From positions 14,857,606 through 14,921,605 of the forward strand of contig NW_024037064.1 of NCBI RefSeq assembly GCF_015706575.1: a DNA stretch of 64,000 bases, in the 5' to 3' direction. A program made the position numbers and the translations under genes. Under the pieces are notes generated by a model. It worked only from the letters and a program-made list of their open reading frames with translations. It searched no databases and was not told where the DNA came from. Source of the stretch: Patiria miniata (lineage: Eukaryota > Echinodermata > Asteroidea > Valvatida > Asterinidae). Below, in pieces: positions 33,114-46,921 of this stretch; positions within the stretch are counted from its first letter, which is position 1; the number at the start of each line of letters is the position of its first letter.

Positions 33114-36100
33114 CTAGAAAGAAAACAAAAGATATTCCTTGTTATTAACATCTATTTCCCACCAAGGTGCAAAATGGGCAATTTTTTTGTTTAATAACAG
33201 CCCCTGGGTTCACAGGATTTCATTGAGAGCCAGCGGAATGCTGCATGACACTGGGGCTCATTGATTTTCGTTCATAGAAAGAAACTAACTCTAAGAGAGG
33301 AATACAGCATGCCCTCATCCTTCACCTGATCTCACCCCATCATTAAGCTTTCCTGGCACATTTTTCGGCTAAATTAAGATGTTACCAGTAGTGTGCCTCT
33401 CTTACTGACTATTACAGGGCTTGGAGATAGGCATTTTGAATCAAAATTGAAGTCAAAAATAGTTTGAGTTTGAAATTGCTTGTTTCCCTGGAGCCCTTCT
33501 GTGTTTTCCTCCTACAAATATTTGAAGCTGAACATTTAATTGACATCGAGTCATGAAGATAATTTTTCAAACCACTTCCAGATTAAAGCTGTGAGCTACA
33601 GTAGCCAGGCTATACTGCTTTAGTGAATAATTTTCTTCTCATGTTAGGGCTTTAGCAGTATAAGCCCTAGATATTTCATGGCCAACTAGAGAGTAAGGTT
33701 GTTCAGCGGTGCAATGGGTCAATCAGGTGACCAGGTGACCAGCATTTACCCTATGCAGTGATAACCACTAGTTGGTGTTTGCATAGTACCAGACAAGACA
33801 AGAAATGCTCCACAACCGAGTGAAATTGCTACAATTTCAGACGTGAATGGCAGTTTATTAGCAAGGAATCAAAAGGAGTATAATCTAAGCAATCAGGTGG
33901 TAGTTGCATTTAATCTCGAATTTTTGTCATCAAGGTATTGATCTTTAAAGTTGGAACGTTGTCCCAACTGTGAACTTCAAACAAACAAGTGTAATTACAG
34001 AGCCTCAAATTCACATCACAAAAAAAAACAATTGTTGTGTTTTTAAAATGGAACCAATTTGCCAAAACATTTCCAACACAATTTATATGGATTTCACACC
34101 TTTATAATAGAGACAGTTACACCCTTACCCAATTGAATGCCAAAACAACATATTGAAAAACAAAGGAAATGCAAAACTGTTCTTATGAAACGGAGGCTAT
34201 GATTTCATGCTTTCAAGTTAACAGTTTGTACAGAACGCCCTAATGCATATCTCAGAAAACAATTGAATGCAACTACCGAAAGAATGTTAAGATTATTGAT
34301 CTGTTATCTATAAATTTGTTTCTTACCGGTTCAACGGCAATGTAGGATGCCATAGCTTCATCAATACTGGCCCTCTTATTCCCCTTTCTGCCAGGTGGCA
34401 GAATACATGGGAGAAGGCCCAACGAAACATTTGTCTTCTTGTCATCCGAGTCTGAAATATATCAAACAAAATATGAACATGTGATAAATGAAAAACATCA
34501 AACCCAAGCTTATCAAATCTATTAACAATCTTGAAGACCTGAACTAATTCCCCCTTAGATGCCCAAGCTCGAGTGTAGTGAGACCTAAGCGCTGCTAATA
34601 TGGCAAGTCCTGAATAGAACTGATTATCTTGGTAGCACGTCTCTGCACCTGCTTCAGCAAGAGCTTGTGTCTAGTTGAATAGGGATTCCAAGCCTGAGCA
34701 GCATACTCCAGGCCTCACCTTCTGCTTTATAGAAGTCCAAGAACAACATCTTCATGCAGAAACTTGACATGACGTTTAATTAAAGCCAAAATCCAATTCC
34801 CTCTTCTGGCAGACCTGCGCATTACTTAAATATCTTCATGGAGGAGTCTAAATGAATGACCAGCTCCTTTACCCGCTCAAAGACTTGTAAATTCCTACCA
34901 TCTATATTGTATCCAGAGTATTATCCCCCTAGTAGGAAAATGTACATGTGATGTAAACAACAGACCTGTACGATCGCATAGAAATCAGCAACTCTCCTAC
35001 TGTGTATCCAATTTGTTACAGTAGCTTACATGAATATAACCTGTTTTTCATGTGCTCATTTATGTGCTTACTCATTTTGGACGGATCAATATGCAAGTAA
35101 GATTGCCATTTCCCTTGCAGACTGGCATACTTCAGCACCTCATTAGTGTAGGTTGAAGTCCACAGCATGTAGAGGTTATCGGCCACCTCCGCAAATAGGG
35201 CCCGAAAATCCAATTCCACCTGTATCACAGTGAAAATACATATTCATATATTAGTAAATACAATTTGAAAACAATCAGTCAATACCAACATCTCAAATGC
35301 ATAATACAAATTTTAACAGAGATCCGGTACATCACCATACAAGTAACATTATACCAAGTTAAGAGTTTGACCTTCTACTCACTATAATACATACCAAATA
35401 GGAAATACCTTCTTGTTGACCAAACACTGTACACTGATCGTGAAATAATATCAAATTAAACAATCAACACAACGGTCATTGATATTTTTGTTAAATGGAC
35501 ATACACAGGGGACAACAGCTCAAATAAGCCATATAAATATTTGAGGACCGATATTTCTGCTGAGTCACAACCGCATTTCAGGCTCATGAGCTACCAGTTA
35601 ATATTGTTTAATATTTCTTAAAAGTTTACAGGATGAGTTTTTCATCATTTCAACAGTTCTAGAGGAGTAGGAGCATGGCATTCGAGGAGCCACCCAACAA
35701 AACAGCCATGCCGAAACACCAGTTCACACAATCCAAATCGACCCACCTATACAACAATGCCAGAAATTCTGAAACCATCAACAACTGCATTTCACTTTTT
35801 CCAGTCAGGTCCAACCGCGACTGGTAGTGGAGTCAAAACAAGGTCTTCAGAGGGGATGAACAGTCACTCAATCCACAACACCACCCTAACATCTTAGGGC
35901 AAGGTTTGTCATTCTTGCAATCATCTTCTATGGCAGGCAGGTTGAAAGGTTACATAGGGAGGGGTGCCTGCACCAGTAACCACCACAGGTTACATGACCA
36001 AAATTAAGCCCCAAGGTGGTAGGTACAGTAGGCTAACACTGCTGGGCAGTGGTGCCCTATTTGCTTTGTGTGTGATTGGTACTAACCATGCCAGGTGTGT

Positions 36101-39006
36101 CAAAGAGCCGTGGATATTCTTGTAGGATGTTGTCAAATGGTTGACCAGGGTTGTTGCGAATCCACTCTGCCCTCTTGACAGCAGTCTTTTCCATGAAGGA
36201 TGTCACCTGAGCTACTGGTGCCAAGTTGTGCTTCAGCCACTCTGCCATACTCTTACACTGTTCGTCAGAGAGATCAGATTCTGTGAAAGTTAACAAAAGA
36301 TACATACACCTAAGCACACATGCATATGTATTCAATTTAACAGTGGAATGGCATAATTTAAAATATTGTATATAACAAAGTACTTGATTCCATTTTGTGG
36401 ATCTCCAACAAAAAATTAATTCCTGTACCTATGTAGACCAGAGGTGAAGAAGAAATAACATGTTGAAAACTTGGCACATCAACCTGAAGATCATACAATG
36501 CCAACAAATGCTTATTTATGGAATTCATTGAACAAAGGCAGTATTGGGAGAAACAGTGAACCCATTCCTGAGGGAATAGAGTGCGATGGTGATACACCAT
36601 AGTGTTCAGCATTCCATCAGTGTTGTCATCACAGTCACGCCCCATTCTTGACCAATCCCTAGATATAGCTCAGATGAGTTGAGGGTGTACTCATCCCTAT
36701 TAATCACCTACCCGGTAAAGTGGCAGCAATCAATGTATTTTTGCTTGGATGAGTTATGGGAGTTATGGTCGTTTTGGTTCCAGTCTCATTGCGCCGGACG
36801 TTCCTCAGTCGTTCCACCCAGTTGACGAATGACATCCTTTTCCCGGAGTGTACCAGGCTTCCTGTAGGGCAGAGAAATCCAAACAATTCATTACAAGATA
36901 AATTAGAGCACCAAGGTTGCAGAAGCTATACACAAAAATATGATACGCATGTACGCATGCAGTCAATTTGGAAATGTCATACCCAACAAACATTCAGGCA
37001 TCAAACACTTATACAGCAAAAAATATTCCTTGGACATACATGTAACACAAGTCGCGCGACTGTTTCAGGACAGGTTTTGACCCATTGTATAAAGGGCCAA
37101 ATACTGACCATGAGAAGAATTTTACCTTGGATGACCTCTAAAATTTCTTCAAAAAAATTCAGCTCTGAATGTTGACTACATGTACAAAGTTTCATGTACA
37201 TGCACCAGTATTAGGATATTTTTAGAATTGTAGTCCATACTGGGTGGGTCACACAGCTCGAGCGGGACCTTGGACCCAAGAATCCTGAACACCCCGAGGG
37301 AAGCAATATCTTGACAAACTCCCAACATTGTAGCATATGATTTGCATTTTGTGTGATTGAAGTGAAACGGCCATAGGGCCCAAGTTGGACCCCAACTCGC
37401 TGATTACCACAGATGATCCACCATCCAATGATCCTTGTGACCAAGTCAGACCGGAAAACCCCTTATACATGTATGAGCAAAATTTATACATTTACGATCG
37501 TCCATAAAGTAACATTTGTTGACCGAAAAATTTGACGATTTAGAGAACCGGTTAATGGTGGCCGAGACGTGAAAGTGTTTTATTGTTTTGCTAGCATTCA
37601 AATACAGATGATTAATTGGAACATTATACGTTTTGTTGATCCATTGGTATTAACAATTATTTACTGTCATTGTCACTGCATGACCCATCTATTGAGAATT
37701 GTGCTGTTTTGAATTGGCTCAGGACCTGGATGAGTACCTCTCCCACACATAATTTGACAAGCATGCAGGAAATAAATTGTTGCATATACTTACAAAACCT
37801 TGACCTTCATCATCTTTCAGAGATGGGAAATCATCAATGATGGCCTGAGCCATCCTAGTCTTCACGTCACCTTTGGGCCTGTTGATGTAATAGAAGATGT
37901 AAAGTAAAGAAAATTAAACCTACCAATACGGATGAAAGAATTTGACAGGCTTTGAAGTAACACCAGCCAGACATACATAAATTTAAGAGTTTGTCACTTA
38001 CTTCATCAGTTTAAAAGGCTACAGTAGTTTAAAACTGACCACCAGGAAAAGTTTATATGACGAAAATATGGATGGCCTTGTCACCGATGAACTAATGTTG
38101 TCATGTCACTCTTATAGAACTAGCATATGACTACAGCCAGGATGGTGTAGAAGCCAAGAAGCTTAGTGATTACAGTATGTAGCAGCACAGCAAAATGCTA
38201 TCCAAATGAGTGAAATGGTGTAGGATATCAAACTATCCATGAGCAGAATTCAAATTTGACCAAAATAATGTCAATAATTGGAAAGCTGCCACACAAGTTT
38301 AGCTTCAATTCAATGCTGGCCGCGTCACACTCTGATCTCATACTGCATATTTTGCCCGGTACAGATTTTCATAACTAAGATGAAAATATGCTTGAAATGC
38401 TCAAAATTGTTTACTCAATTCCCTCCTCACAGTGACAAACAAATGAATTTCAATGTACCCACATGGGGTGTGTATGATGATGGTGTTATTTTCATTGCAC
38501 TGGTTGATCTCACCATTCTACATCTAAGCCCTCTGAATTTTTCCAGGATGCTGACGTTGATCTACTGTGGCTACAACAATGAGCCAGATATAATGATAAT
38601 TAGCTCAATTTTGATTTCATCATGCTGAATGTCTCTTTTGGGACCATCACAGTGGAGATGGTTAAACCGAAAGATGCTGTTGTTGAATGACCACTCTGTT
38701 TCATAATCATAATCTGGTTATCTAAATTGCACCTAAGTCCTAACACCATATCGGATACAATATAAAATGATGTATAACATACCGATCTCCATAGTGCTCG
38801 ATTATATGTGCAACAACAATTCTAACAAGCTTCAGTCTGCTTTTCCGTGTCAACTCTCCTTCCTCAATCTCTGAAATAATGGCTCTACCAACTGAACTCT
38901 CTTCCAGCAATGCTCGGGCACTCTGAGAATGAAATGTAGTGGTCGGCCCTGCTGTCTTATTCAGAGGGGGGAGACTCGTCCACCAGTTAAGGAGGATGGG
39001 AGGCAA
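32793..39006 (-). CDS. SAMD3-like uncharacterised multi-exon gene
   Basis: Seven minus-strand exons with GT/AG borders: about 38783-39006 (first visible, its 5' border unclear), 37794-37878, 36712-36861, 36087-36280, 35072-35219, 34327-34451, 32793-33113. Phases agree at every join except within exon 3, which lacks one base. Conserved wording (GQGFEAWYTPGK, ERLRNVRRNE, WLKHNLAP, YPRLFDTPG, QPFVLILG, YPWQCA) recalls the large family annotated in fish and invertebrates as SAMD3-like, whose biochemical role is unknown. I see no SAM domain, membrane segment or catalytic motif. The true N-terminus may lie further right. Confidence 0.6.
34327..34451 (-). CDS. SAMD3-like gene exon 6
   Basis: 125 nt between ATATTTCAG and ACCG/GTAAGA. 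Reads SDDKKTNVSLGLLPCILPPGRKGN and IDEAMASYIAVEP. Confidence 0.65.
34540..34920 (-). pseudogene. CR1/jockey-type LINE C-terminal relic in intron
   Basis: The minus strand reads KQVQRRATKIISSIQDLPY then LGLTTLE, and, in other frames, words like YSMNGR and LVRPHLEYA-type remnants. This is the common RT C-terminal tail. Heavily frameshifted. It lies between exons 5 and 6 of the SAMD3-like gene. Confidence 0.65.
35072..35219 (-). CDS. SAMD3-like gene exon 5
   Basis: 148 nt between GTGATACAG and ATGA/GTAAGC, reading VELDFRALFAEVADNLYMLW and YLHIDPSKM; phase 0 to 1. Confidence 0.7.
36087..36280 (-). CDS. SAMD3-like gene exon 4
   Basis: 194 nt between CTTTCACAG and CATG/GTTAGT. Reads SDLSDEQCKSMAEWLKHNLAP, then AVKRAEWIRNNPG and LQEYPRLFDTPG; helical throughout. 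Confidence 0.7.
36712..36861 (-). pseudogene. SAMD3-like gene exon 3, one-base deletion
   Basis: Starts EAWYTPGKGC after CCCTACAG and then, after ACTGGGTGG, the open frame shifts to VERLRNVRRNETGTK. The exon is 150 nt; entry phase 0 and the next exon's phase 1 require 151, so exactly one base is missing, in a G-rich spot. This is consistent with either a mutation or an assembly slip. Confidence 0.6.
37794..37878 (-). CDS. SAMD3-like gene exon 2
   Basis: An 85-nt exon between ATCAACAG and TTTT/GTAAGT reading PKGDVKTRMAQAIIDDFPSL; phases fit both neighbours. Confidence 0.65.
38783..39006 (-). CDS. SAMD3-like gene, first visible exon
   Basis: Reads …SARALLEESSVGRAIISEIEEGELTRK… and VAHIIEHYGDR, then donor CG/GTATGTT. 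Several AG sites could open it (near 38963 and 38935); no ATG is clearly the start. Confidence 0.5.
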
Positions 39007-39545
39007 TCACCAAGCGTGGACAATCATCATCGGTTTCTGTCATTAGTTGATTGGTTGATTTATTGATGATCCAGTTGAGATACAATATTTCAATGGAATA
39101 TAAAAACCCTGTACAATGAAATAGAAAAGCAGACGCTGTGTATTAAAGTTTGCATGTCACAGCGTACACACTATACGTACAATACAACCCCAATACAGGC
39201 AGTTGGTATTTTGCGGAACTCGCAGAACGTGCAGAACTCTGCGGAACTCTGCAAAATTGTTAATAAAACACTAAATTAAGATGAAATACTGGCTTTCAAA
39301 GTACAGCAAGGGCCAAATCTCATTAAAAAGTCCCAAAATCGCCATAATCTGTCCTTAAATGAATTGAAAATAAAAGATTTTCCACCTGTTTGTGCCGTCG
39401 TATAATAATTGTGTGCAGTATTTGCAGAACAGTGCAGAACACATGCTGTACAGGGATACATGCCGTTTACAAACCAAGGGTGCAGCTTTGACTCAGTGCT
39501 CTGTGAAGCACGTGTTTTAAACAGTTGATAGGGGGATAATGTACC
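39007..39545. other. gene-free stretch before the satellite
   Basis: Contains a run of GCAGAAC/GCGGAACTC words near 39210-39260. No exon is supported. Confidence 0.4.
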
Positions 39546-42500
39546 GCTGCAGAACGAATTCTGCCGAAGTAACATTATGGAATGATCGTAATGTTTTATT
39601 TGCAATGTCGACAAGTGTCTTATATCCTCCACATGTTCATGGGAAGGCCCTCTGTATTTAATAGTTCCATGTTTTACCCAGGCAACGCGATCAATGGGTG
39701 CGGGCCTCCAAGAGTTTCGCGTTTGACACAGGCAGAATCAAAATTAAAAATCATCACAATGTTATAATTTTAATCTGAATAAATGTATTATATTCTCAAC
39801 AACTCCTCTGAATTTTTTCTTTCAGAAATTCACCCGGGAAGACCTTTTAAAATGAGAGTTCCGCGTTTTACCCACCTAGGATTTTTGTGCAAATAGGCCC
39901 AATTGCACGGTATATGCAGTATACGCGTACGTGCTCCGATGCCGTAGGAGGGGGCATCTTTAGCGCTGCAGAACCAACATTACAAATCGTCACAATCTTT
40001 TAAATTTAATCTGGATAAATGTATTATATTCTCAACAACTCCTGTGATTTTTTTCTTTCCGAAATTCACCCGGGAAGACCTTTTAAAATGAGAGTTCCGC
40101 GTTTTACCCACCTAGGTTTTTTGTGCAAATAGGCCTATGCACGGTATGTGCAGTATACGCGTACTGGCTCCGATGCCGTATGAGGGGGCATCTTTAGCGC
40201 TGCAGAACCAACATTAAAAATCGTCACAATCTTTTAAATTTAATCTGGATAAATGTATTATATTCTCAACAACTCCCCTGATTTTTTTCTTTCCGAAATT
40301 CACCCGGGAAGATCTTTTAAAATGAGAGTTCCGCGTTTTACCCACCTAGGTTTTTTGTGCAAATAGGCCTATGCACGGTATGTGCAGTATACGCGTACTG
40401 GCTCCGATGCCGTATGAGGGGGCATCTTTAGCGCTGCAGAACCAACATTAAAAATCGTCACAATCTTTTAAATTTAATCTGGATAAATGTATTATATTCT
40501 CAACAACTCCCCTGATTTTTTTCTTTCCGAAATTCACCCGGGAAGATCTTTTAAAATGAGAGTTCCGCGTTTTACCCACCTAGGTTTTTTGTGCAAATAG
40601 GCCTATGCACGGTATGTGCAGTATACGCGTACTGGCTCCGATGCCGTAGGAGGGGGTATCTTTAGCGCTGCAGAACCAACATTAAAAATCGTCACAATGT
40701 TTTAATTTTAATATGGATAAATGTATTATATTCTCAACAACTCCTGTGATTTTTTTCTTTCAGAAATTCACCCGGGAAGACCTTTTAAAATGAGAGTTCC
40801 GCGTTTTACCCACCTAGGATTTTTGTGCAAATAGGCCCAATTGCACGGTATATGCAGTATACGCGATACTGGCTCCGATGCCGTAGGAGGGGGCATCTTT
40901 AGCGCTGCAGAACCAACATTAAAAATCGTCACAATGTTTTAATTTTAATCTGAATAAATGTATTATATTCTCAACAACTCCTGTGATTTTTTTCTTTCCG
41001 AAATTCACCCGGAAAGACCTTTTAAAATGAGAGTTCCGCGTTTTACCCACCTAGGTTTTTTTGTCCAAGTAGGCCTATGCACGTTATGTGCAGTGTACAC
41101 GTACTGGCTCCGATGCCGTAGGAGGGGGCATCTTTAGCGCTGCAGAACCAACATTAAAAATCGTCACAATATTTTAATTTTAATCTGGGTAAGTGTATTA
41201 TATTCTCAACAACTCCTGTGGTTTTTTTCTTTCCGAAATTCACCCGGGAAGACCTTTTAAAATGAGAGTTCCGCGTTTTACCCACCTAGGTTTTTTTGTC
41301 CAAGTAGGCCTATGCACGTTATGTGCAGTGTACACGTACTGGCTCCGGTGCCGTAGGAGGGGGCATCTTTAGCGCTGCAGAACCAACATTAAAAATCGTC
41401 ACAATCTTTTAATTTTAATCTGAATAAATGTATTATATTCTCAACAACTCCTGTGATTTTTTTCTTTCCGAAATTCACCCGGGAAGACCTTTTAAAATGA
41501 GAGTTCCGCGTTTTACCCACCTAGGTTTTTTTGTCCAAATAGGCCTATTGCACGGTATGTGCAGTATACGCGTACTGGCTCCGATACAGTAGGAGGGGGC
41601 ATCTTTAGCGCTGCAGAACCAACATTAAAAATCGTCACAATCTTTTAATTTTAATCTGGATAAATGTATTATATTCTCAACAACTCCTGTGATTTTTTTC
41701 TTTCGGAAATTCACCCGGGAAGACCTTTTAAAATGAGAGTTCCGCGTTTTACCCACCTAGGTTTTTTGTGTCCAAACCGGCCTATTGCACGGTATATGCA
41801 GTATACGCGTACTGGCTCCGATGCCGTAGGAGGGGGCATATTTATCGCTGCAGAACCAACATTAAAAATCGTCACAATGTTCTAATTTTAATCTGGATAA
41901 ATGTATTATATTCTCAACAACTCCTGTGATTTTTTTCTTTCCGAAATTCACCCGGGAAGACCTTTTAAAATGAGAGTTCCGCGTTTTACCCACCTAGTTT
42001 TTTTTTGTCCAAATAGGCCTGTTGCACGGTATGTGCAGTATACGCGTACTGGCTCCGATGCCGTAGGAGGGGGCATATTTAGCGCTGCAGAACCAACATT
42101 ACAAATCGTCACAATCTTTTAAATTTAATCTGGATAAATGTATTATATTCTCAACAACTCCTGTGATTTTTTTCTTTCCGAAATTCACCCGGGAAGACCT
42201 TTTAAAATGAGAGTTCCGCGTTTTACCCACCTAGGTTTTTTGTGCAAATAGGCCTATGCACGGTATGTGCAGTATACGCGTACTGGCTCCGATGCCGTAT
42301 GAGGGGGCATCTTTAGCGCTGCAGAACCAACATTAAAAATCGTCACAATCTTTTAAATTTAATCTGGATAAATGTATTATATTCTCAACAACTCCCCTGA
42401 TTTTTTTCTTTCCGAAATTCACCCGGGAAGATCTTTTAAAATGAGAGTTCCGCGTTTTACCCACCTAGGTTTTTTGTGCAAATAGGCCTATGCACGGTAT

Positions 42501-45500
42501 GTGCAGTATACGCGTACTGGCTCCGATGCCGTATGAGGGGGCATCTTTAGCGCTGCAGAACCAACATTAAAAATCGTCACAATCTTTTAAATTTAATCTG
42601 GATAAATGTATTATATTCTCAACAACTCCCCTGATTTTTTTCTTTCCGAAATTCACCCGGGAAGATCTTTTAAAATGAGAGTTCCGCGTTTTACCCACCT
42701 AGGTTTTTTGTGCAAATAGGCCTATGCACGGTATGTGCAGTATACGCGTACTGGCTCCGATGCCGTAGGAGGGGGTATCTTTAGCGCTGCAGAACCAACA
42801 TTAAAAATCGTCACAATGTTTTAATTTTAATATGGATAAATGTATTATATTCTCAACAACTCCTGTGATTTTTTTCTTTCAGAAATTCACCCGGGAAGAC
42901 CTTTTAAAATGAGAGTTCCGCGTTTTACCCACCTAGGATTTTTGTGCAAATAGGCCCAATTGCACGGTATATGCAGTATACGCGATACTGGCTCCGATGC
43001 CGTAGGAGGGGGCATCTTTAGCGCTGCAGAACCAACATTAAAAATCGTCACAATGTTTTAATTTTAATCTGAATAAATGTATTATATTCTCAACAACTCC
43101 TGTGATTTTTTTCTTTCCGAAATTCACCCGGAAAGACCTTTTAAAATGAGTTCCGCGTTTTACCCACCTAGGTTTTTTTGTCCAAGTAGGCCTATGCACG
43201 TTATGTGCAGTGTACACGTACTGGCTCCGATGCCGTAGGAGGGGGCATCTTTAGCGCTGCAGAACCAACATTAAAAATCGTCACAATATTTTAATTTTAA
43301 TCTGGGTAAGTGTATTATATTCTCAACAACTCCTGTGGTTTTTTTCTTTCCGAAATTCACCCGGGAAGACCTTTTAAAATGAGAGTTCCGCGTTTTACCC
43401 ACCTAGGTTTTTTTGTCCAAGTAGGCCTATGCACGTTATGTGCAGTGTACACGTACTGGCTCCGGTGCCGTAGGAGGGGGCATCTTTAGCGCTGCAGAAC
43501 CAACATTAAAAATCGTCACAATCTTTTAATTTTAATCTGAATAAATGTATTATATTCTCAACAACTCCTGTGATTTTTTTCTTTCCGAAATTCACCCGGG
43601 AAGACCTTTTAAAATGAGAGTTCCGCGTTTTACCCACCTAGGTTTTTTGTCCAAATAGGCCTATTGCACGGTATGTGCAGTATACGCGTACTGGCTCCGA
43701 TACAGTAGGAGGGGGCATCTTTAGCGCTGCAGAACCAACATTAAAAATCGTCACAATCTTTTAATTTTAATCTGGATAAATGTATTATATTCTCAACAAC
43801 TCCTGTGATTTTTTTCTTTCGGAAATTCACCCGGGAAGACCTTTTAAAATGAGAGTTCCGCGTTTTACCCACCTAGGTTTTTTGTGTCCAAACCGGCCTA
43901 TTGCACGGTATATGCAGTATACGCGTACTGGCTCCGATGCCGTAGGAGGGGGCATATTTATCGCTGCAGAACCAACATTAAAAATCGTCACAATGTTCTA
44001 ATTTTAATCTGGATAAATGTATTATATTCTCAACAACTCCTGTGATTTTTTTCTTTCCGAAATTCACCCGGGAAGACCTTTTAAAATGAGAGTTCCGCGT
44101 TTTACCCACCTAGGTTTTTTTTTGTCCAAATAGGCCTGTTGCACGGTATGTGCAGTATACGCGTACTGGCTCCGATGCCGTAGGAGGGGGCATATTTAGC
44201 GCTGCAGAACCAACATTAAAAATCGTCACAATATTTTAATTTTAATCTGGATAAGTGTATTATATTCTCAACAACTCCTGTGGTTTTTTTCTTTCCGAAA
44301 TTCACCCGGGAAGACCTTTTAAAATGAGAGTTCCGCGTTTTACCCACCTAGGTTTTTTGTCCAAGTAGGCCTATGCACGTTATGTGCAGTGTACACGTGG
44401 CTCCGCTCCGGTGCCGTAGGAGGGGGCATCTTTATCGCTGCAGAACCAACATTAAAAATCGTCACAATCTTTTAATTTTAATCTGGATAAATGTATTATA
44501 TTCTCAACAACTCCTCTGATTTTTTTCTTTCCGAAATTCACCCGGAAAGACCTTTTAAAATGAGAGTTCCGCGTTTTACCCACCTAGGTTTTTTTGTCCA
44601 AGTAGGCCTATGCACGTTATGTGCAGTGTACACGTACTGGCTCCGATGCCGTAGGAGGGGGCATGTTTAGCGCTGCAGAACCAACATTAAAAATCGTCAC
44701 AATATTTTAATTTTAATCTGGATAAGTGTATTATATTCTCAACAACTCCTGTGGTTTTTTTCTTTCCGAAATTCACCCGGGAAGACCTTTAAAATGAGAG
44801 TTCCGCGTTTTACCCACCTAGGTTTTTTTGTCCAAGTAGGCCTATGCACGTTATGTGCAGTGTACACGTACTGGCTCCGGTGCCGTAGGAGGGGGCATCT
44901 TTATCGCTGCAGAACCAACATTAAAAATCGTCACAATCTTTTAATTTTAATCTGGATAAGTGTATTATATTCTCAACAACTCCTCTGATTTTTTTCTTTC
45001 CGAAATTCACCCGGGAAGACCTTTAAAATGAGAGTTCCGCGTTTTACCCACCTAGGGTTTTTGTGTCCAAACAGGCCTATTGCACGGTATATGCAGTATA
45101 CGCGTACTGGCTCCGATGCCGTAGGAGGGGGCATATTTATCGCTGCAGAACCAACATTAAAAATCGTCACAATGTTCTAATTTTAATCTGGATAAATGTA
45201 TTATATTCTCAACAACTCCTGTGATTTTTTTCTTTCCGAAATTCACCAGGGAAGATTTTTTAAAATGAGAGTTCCGCGTTTTACCCACCTAGATATTTTT
45301 TTTGCAAATAGGCCTATGCACGTTATGTGCAGTATACGCGTACGTGCTCCGATGCCGTAGGAGGGGGCATCTTTAGCGCTGCAGAACCAACATTAAAAAT
45401 CGTCACAATCTTTAATTTAATCTGAATAAATGTATTATATTCTCAACAACTCCTGTGATTTTTTTCTTTCCGAAATTCACCCGGGAAGACCTTTTAAAAT

Positions 45501-46080
45501 GAGAGTTCCGCGTTTTACCCACCTCGGTTTTTGTGCAAATTGGCCTATTGCACGGTATGTGCATTATACGCGTACTGGCTCCGATGCCGTAGGAGGGGGC
45601 ATCTTTATCGCTGCAGAACCAACATTAAAAATCGTCACAATCTTTTAATTTGAATCTGGATAAATGTATTATATTCTCAACAACTCCTCTGATTTTTTCT
45701 TTCCGAATTCACCCGGGAAGACCTTTTAAAATGAGAGTTCCGCGTTTTACCCACCTAGGTTTTTTTGTCCAAGTAGGCCTATGCACGTTATGTGCAGTGT
45801 ACACGTACTGGCTCCGGTGCCGTAGGAGGGGGCATGTTTATCGCTGCAGAAACCAACATTAAAAATCGTCACAATCTTTTAATTTTAATCTGGATAAGTG
45901 TATTATATTCTCAACAACTCCTCTGATTTTTTCTTTCGGAAATTCACCCGGGAAGACCTTTGAAGATGAGAGTTCCGCGTTTTACCCACCCAGGTTTTTT
46001 TGTGCAAATAGGCCTGTTGCACGGTATGCGCAGTATACGCGTACTGGCTCCGATGCTGTAGGAGGGGGCATCTTTCATTT
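39546..46080. repeat. 235-bp satellite array, about 27 copies, with higher-order repeat
   Basis: GAGTTCCGCG recurs about every 234-238 bp from 39855 to 45970. Units share CCACCTAGG, GGCTCCGATGCCGTA and TAGCGCTGCAGAAC. The block from about 40020 to 42130 recurs at about 42133 to 44240, roughly 2.11 kb or nine units, with matching unit-specific variants. The first units are degenerate. Short 73-codon frames recur only because the unit does and are not genes. Confidence 0.95.
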
Positions 46081-46421
46081 TCGTTCATTTTCCCGAGGCG
46101 AAAATAGAATGTCCATGGATCACCCGTAAAATAGCTGTTTACTATGTGTGTAAATATGTAAATTCTAAATTCATAAATTTGATTTTTAGCCAATATCCCG
46201 GTCAATATTGCAGCTAATGTTGACAGAAGGGTTTTTGATAAGCAGTAATGATCAAAGTTTATTTTATGCCATCATGTTCAAAATAAACTGTAATTTTAGC
46301 TGAAATTGAATATAATATTGGCTGAAAATCAAATTTTTGATAAACCGGCAATTGAGAATTTACATATTTCATGCCAAAGACACACATGGTTACTTCGTGT
46401 GGTCTTCTTATGATATCTGAC
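46081..46421. other. gene-free stretch between satellite and gap
   Basis: AT-rich, single-copy looking; contains an imperfect repeat of a CCGGTCAATATTG / AAACCGGCAATTG word. No gene seen. Confidence 0.35.
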
Positions 46422-46921
46422 NNNNNNNNNNNNNNNNNNNNNNNNNNNNNNNNNNNNNNNNNNNNNNNNNNNNNNNNNNNNNNNNNNNNNNNNNNNNNNN
46501 NNNNNNNNNNNNNNNNNNNNNNNNNNNNNNNNNNNNNNNNNNNNNNNNNNNNNNNNNNNNNNNNNNNNNNNNNNNNNNNNNNNNNNNNNNNNNNNNNNNN
46601 NNNNNNNNNNNNNNNNNNNNNNNNNNNNNNNNNNNNNNNNNNNNNNNNNNNNNNNNNNNNNNNNNNNNNNNNNNNNNNNNNNNNNNNNNNNNNNNNNNNN
46701 NNNNNNNNNNNNNNNNNNNNNNNNNNNNNNNNNNNNNNNNNNNNNNNNNNNNNNNNNNNNNNNNNNNNNNNNNNNNNNNNNNNNNNNNNNNNNNNNNNNN
46801 NNNNNNNNNNNNNNNNNNNNNNNNNNNNNNNNNNNNNNNNNNNNNNNNNNNNNNNNNNNNNNNNNNNNNNNNNNNNNNNNNNNNNNNNNNNNNNNNNNNN
46901 NNNNNNNNNNNNNNNNNNNNN
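46422..46921. other. assembly gap (500 N)
   Basis: Exactly 500 Ns, a conventional size for a gap of unknown length. Sequence to either side may not be truly adjacent. Confidence 0.99.

Noticed and set aside
36358..36645. A 95-codon open frame as an extra exon of the SAMD3-like gene
   Set aside because: The flanking exons join in phase without it once the one-base loss in exon 3 is allowed for, and it has no matching splice phases.
41664..45648. Recurring 70-73-codon open frames (MYYILNNSCDFFL…) as a gene family
   Set aside because: They are the 235-bp satellite read in one frame; they break with every indel and have no gene signals.
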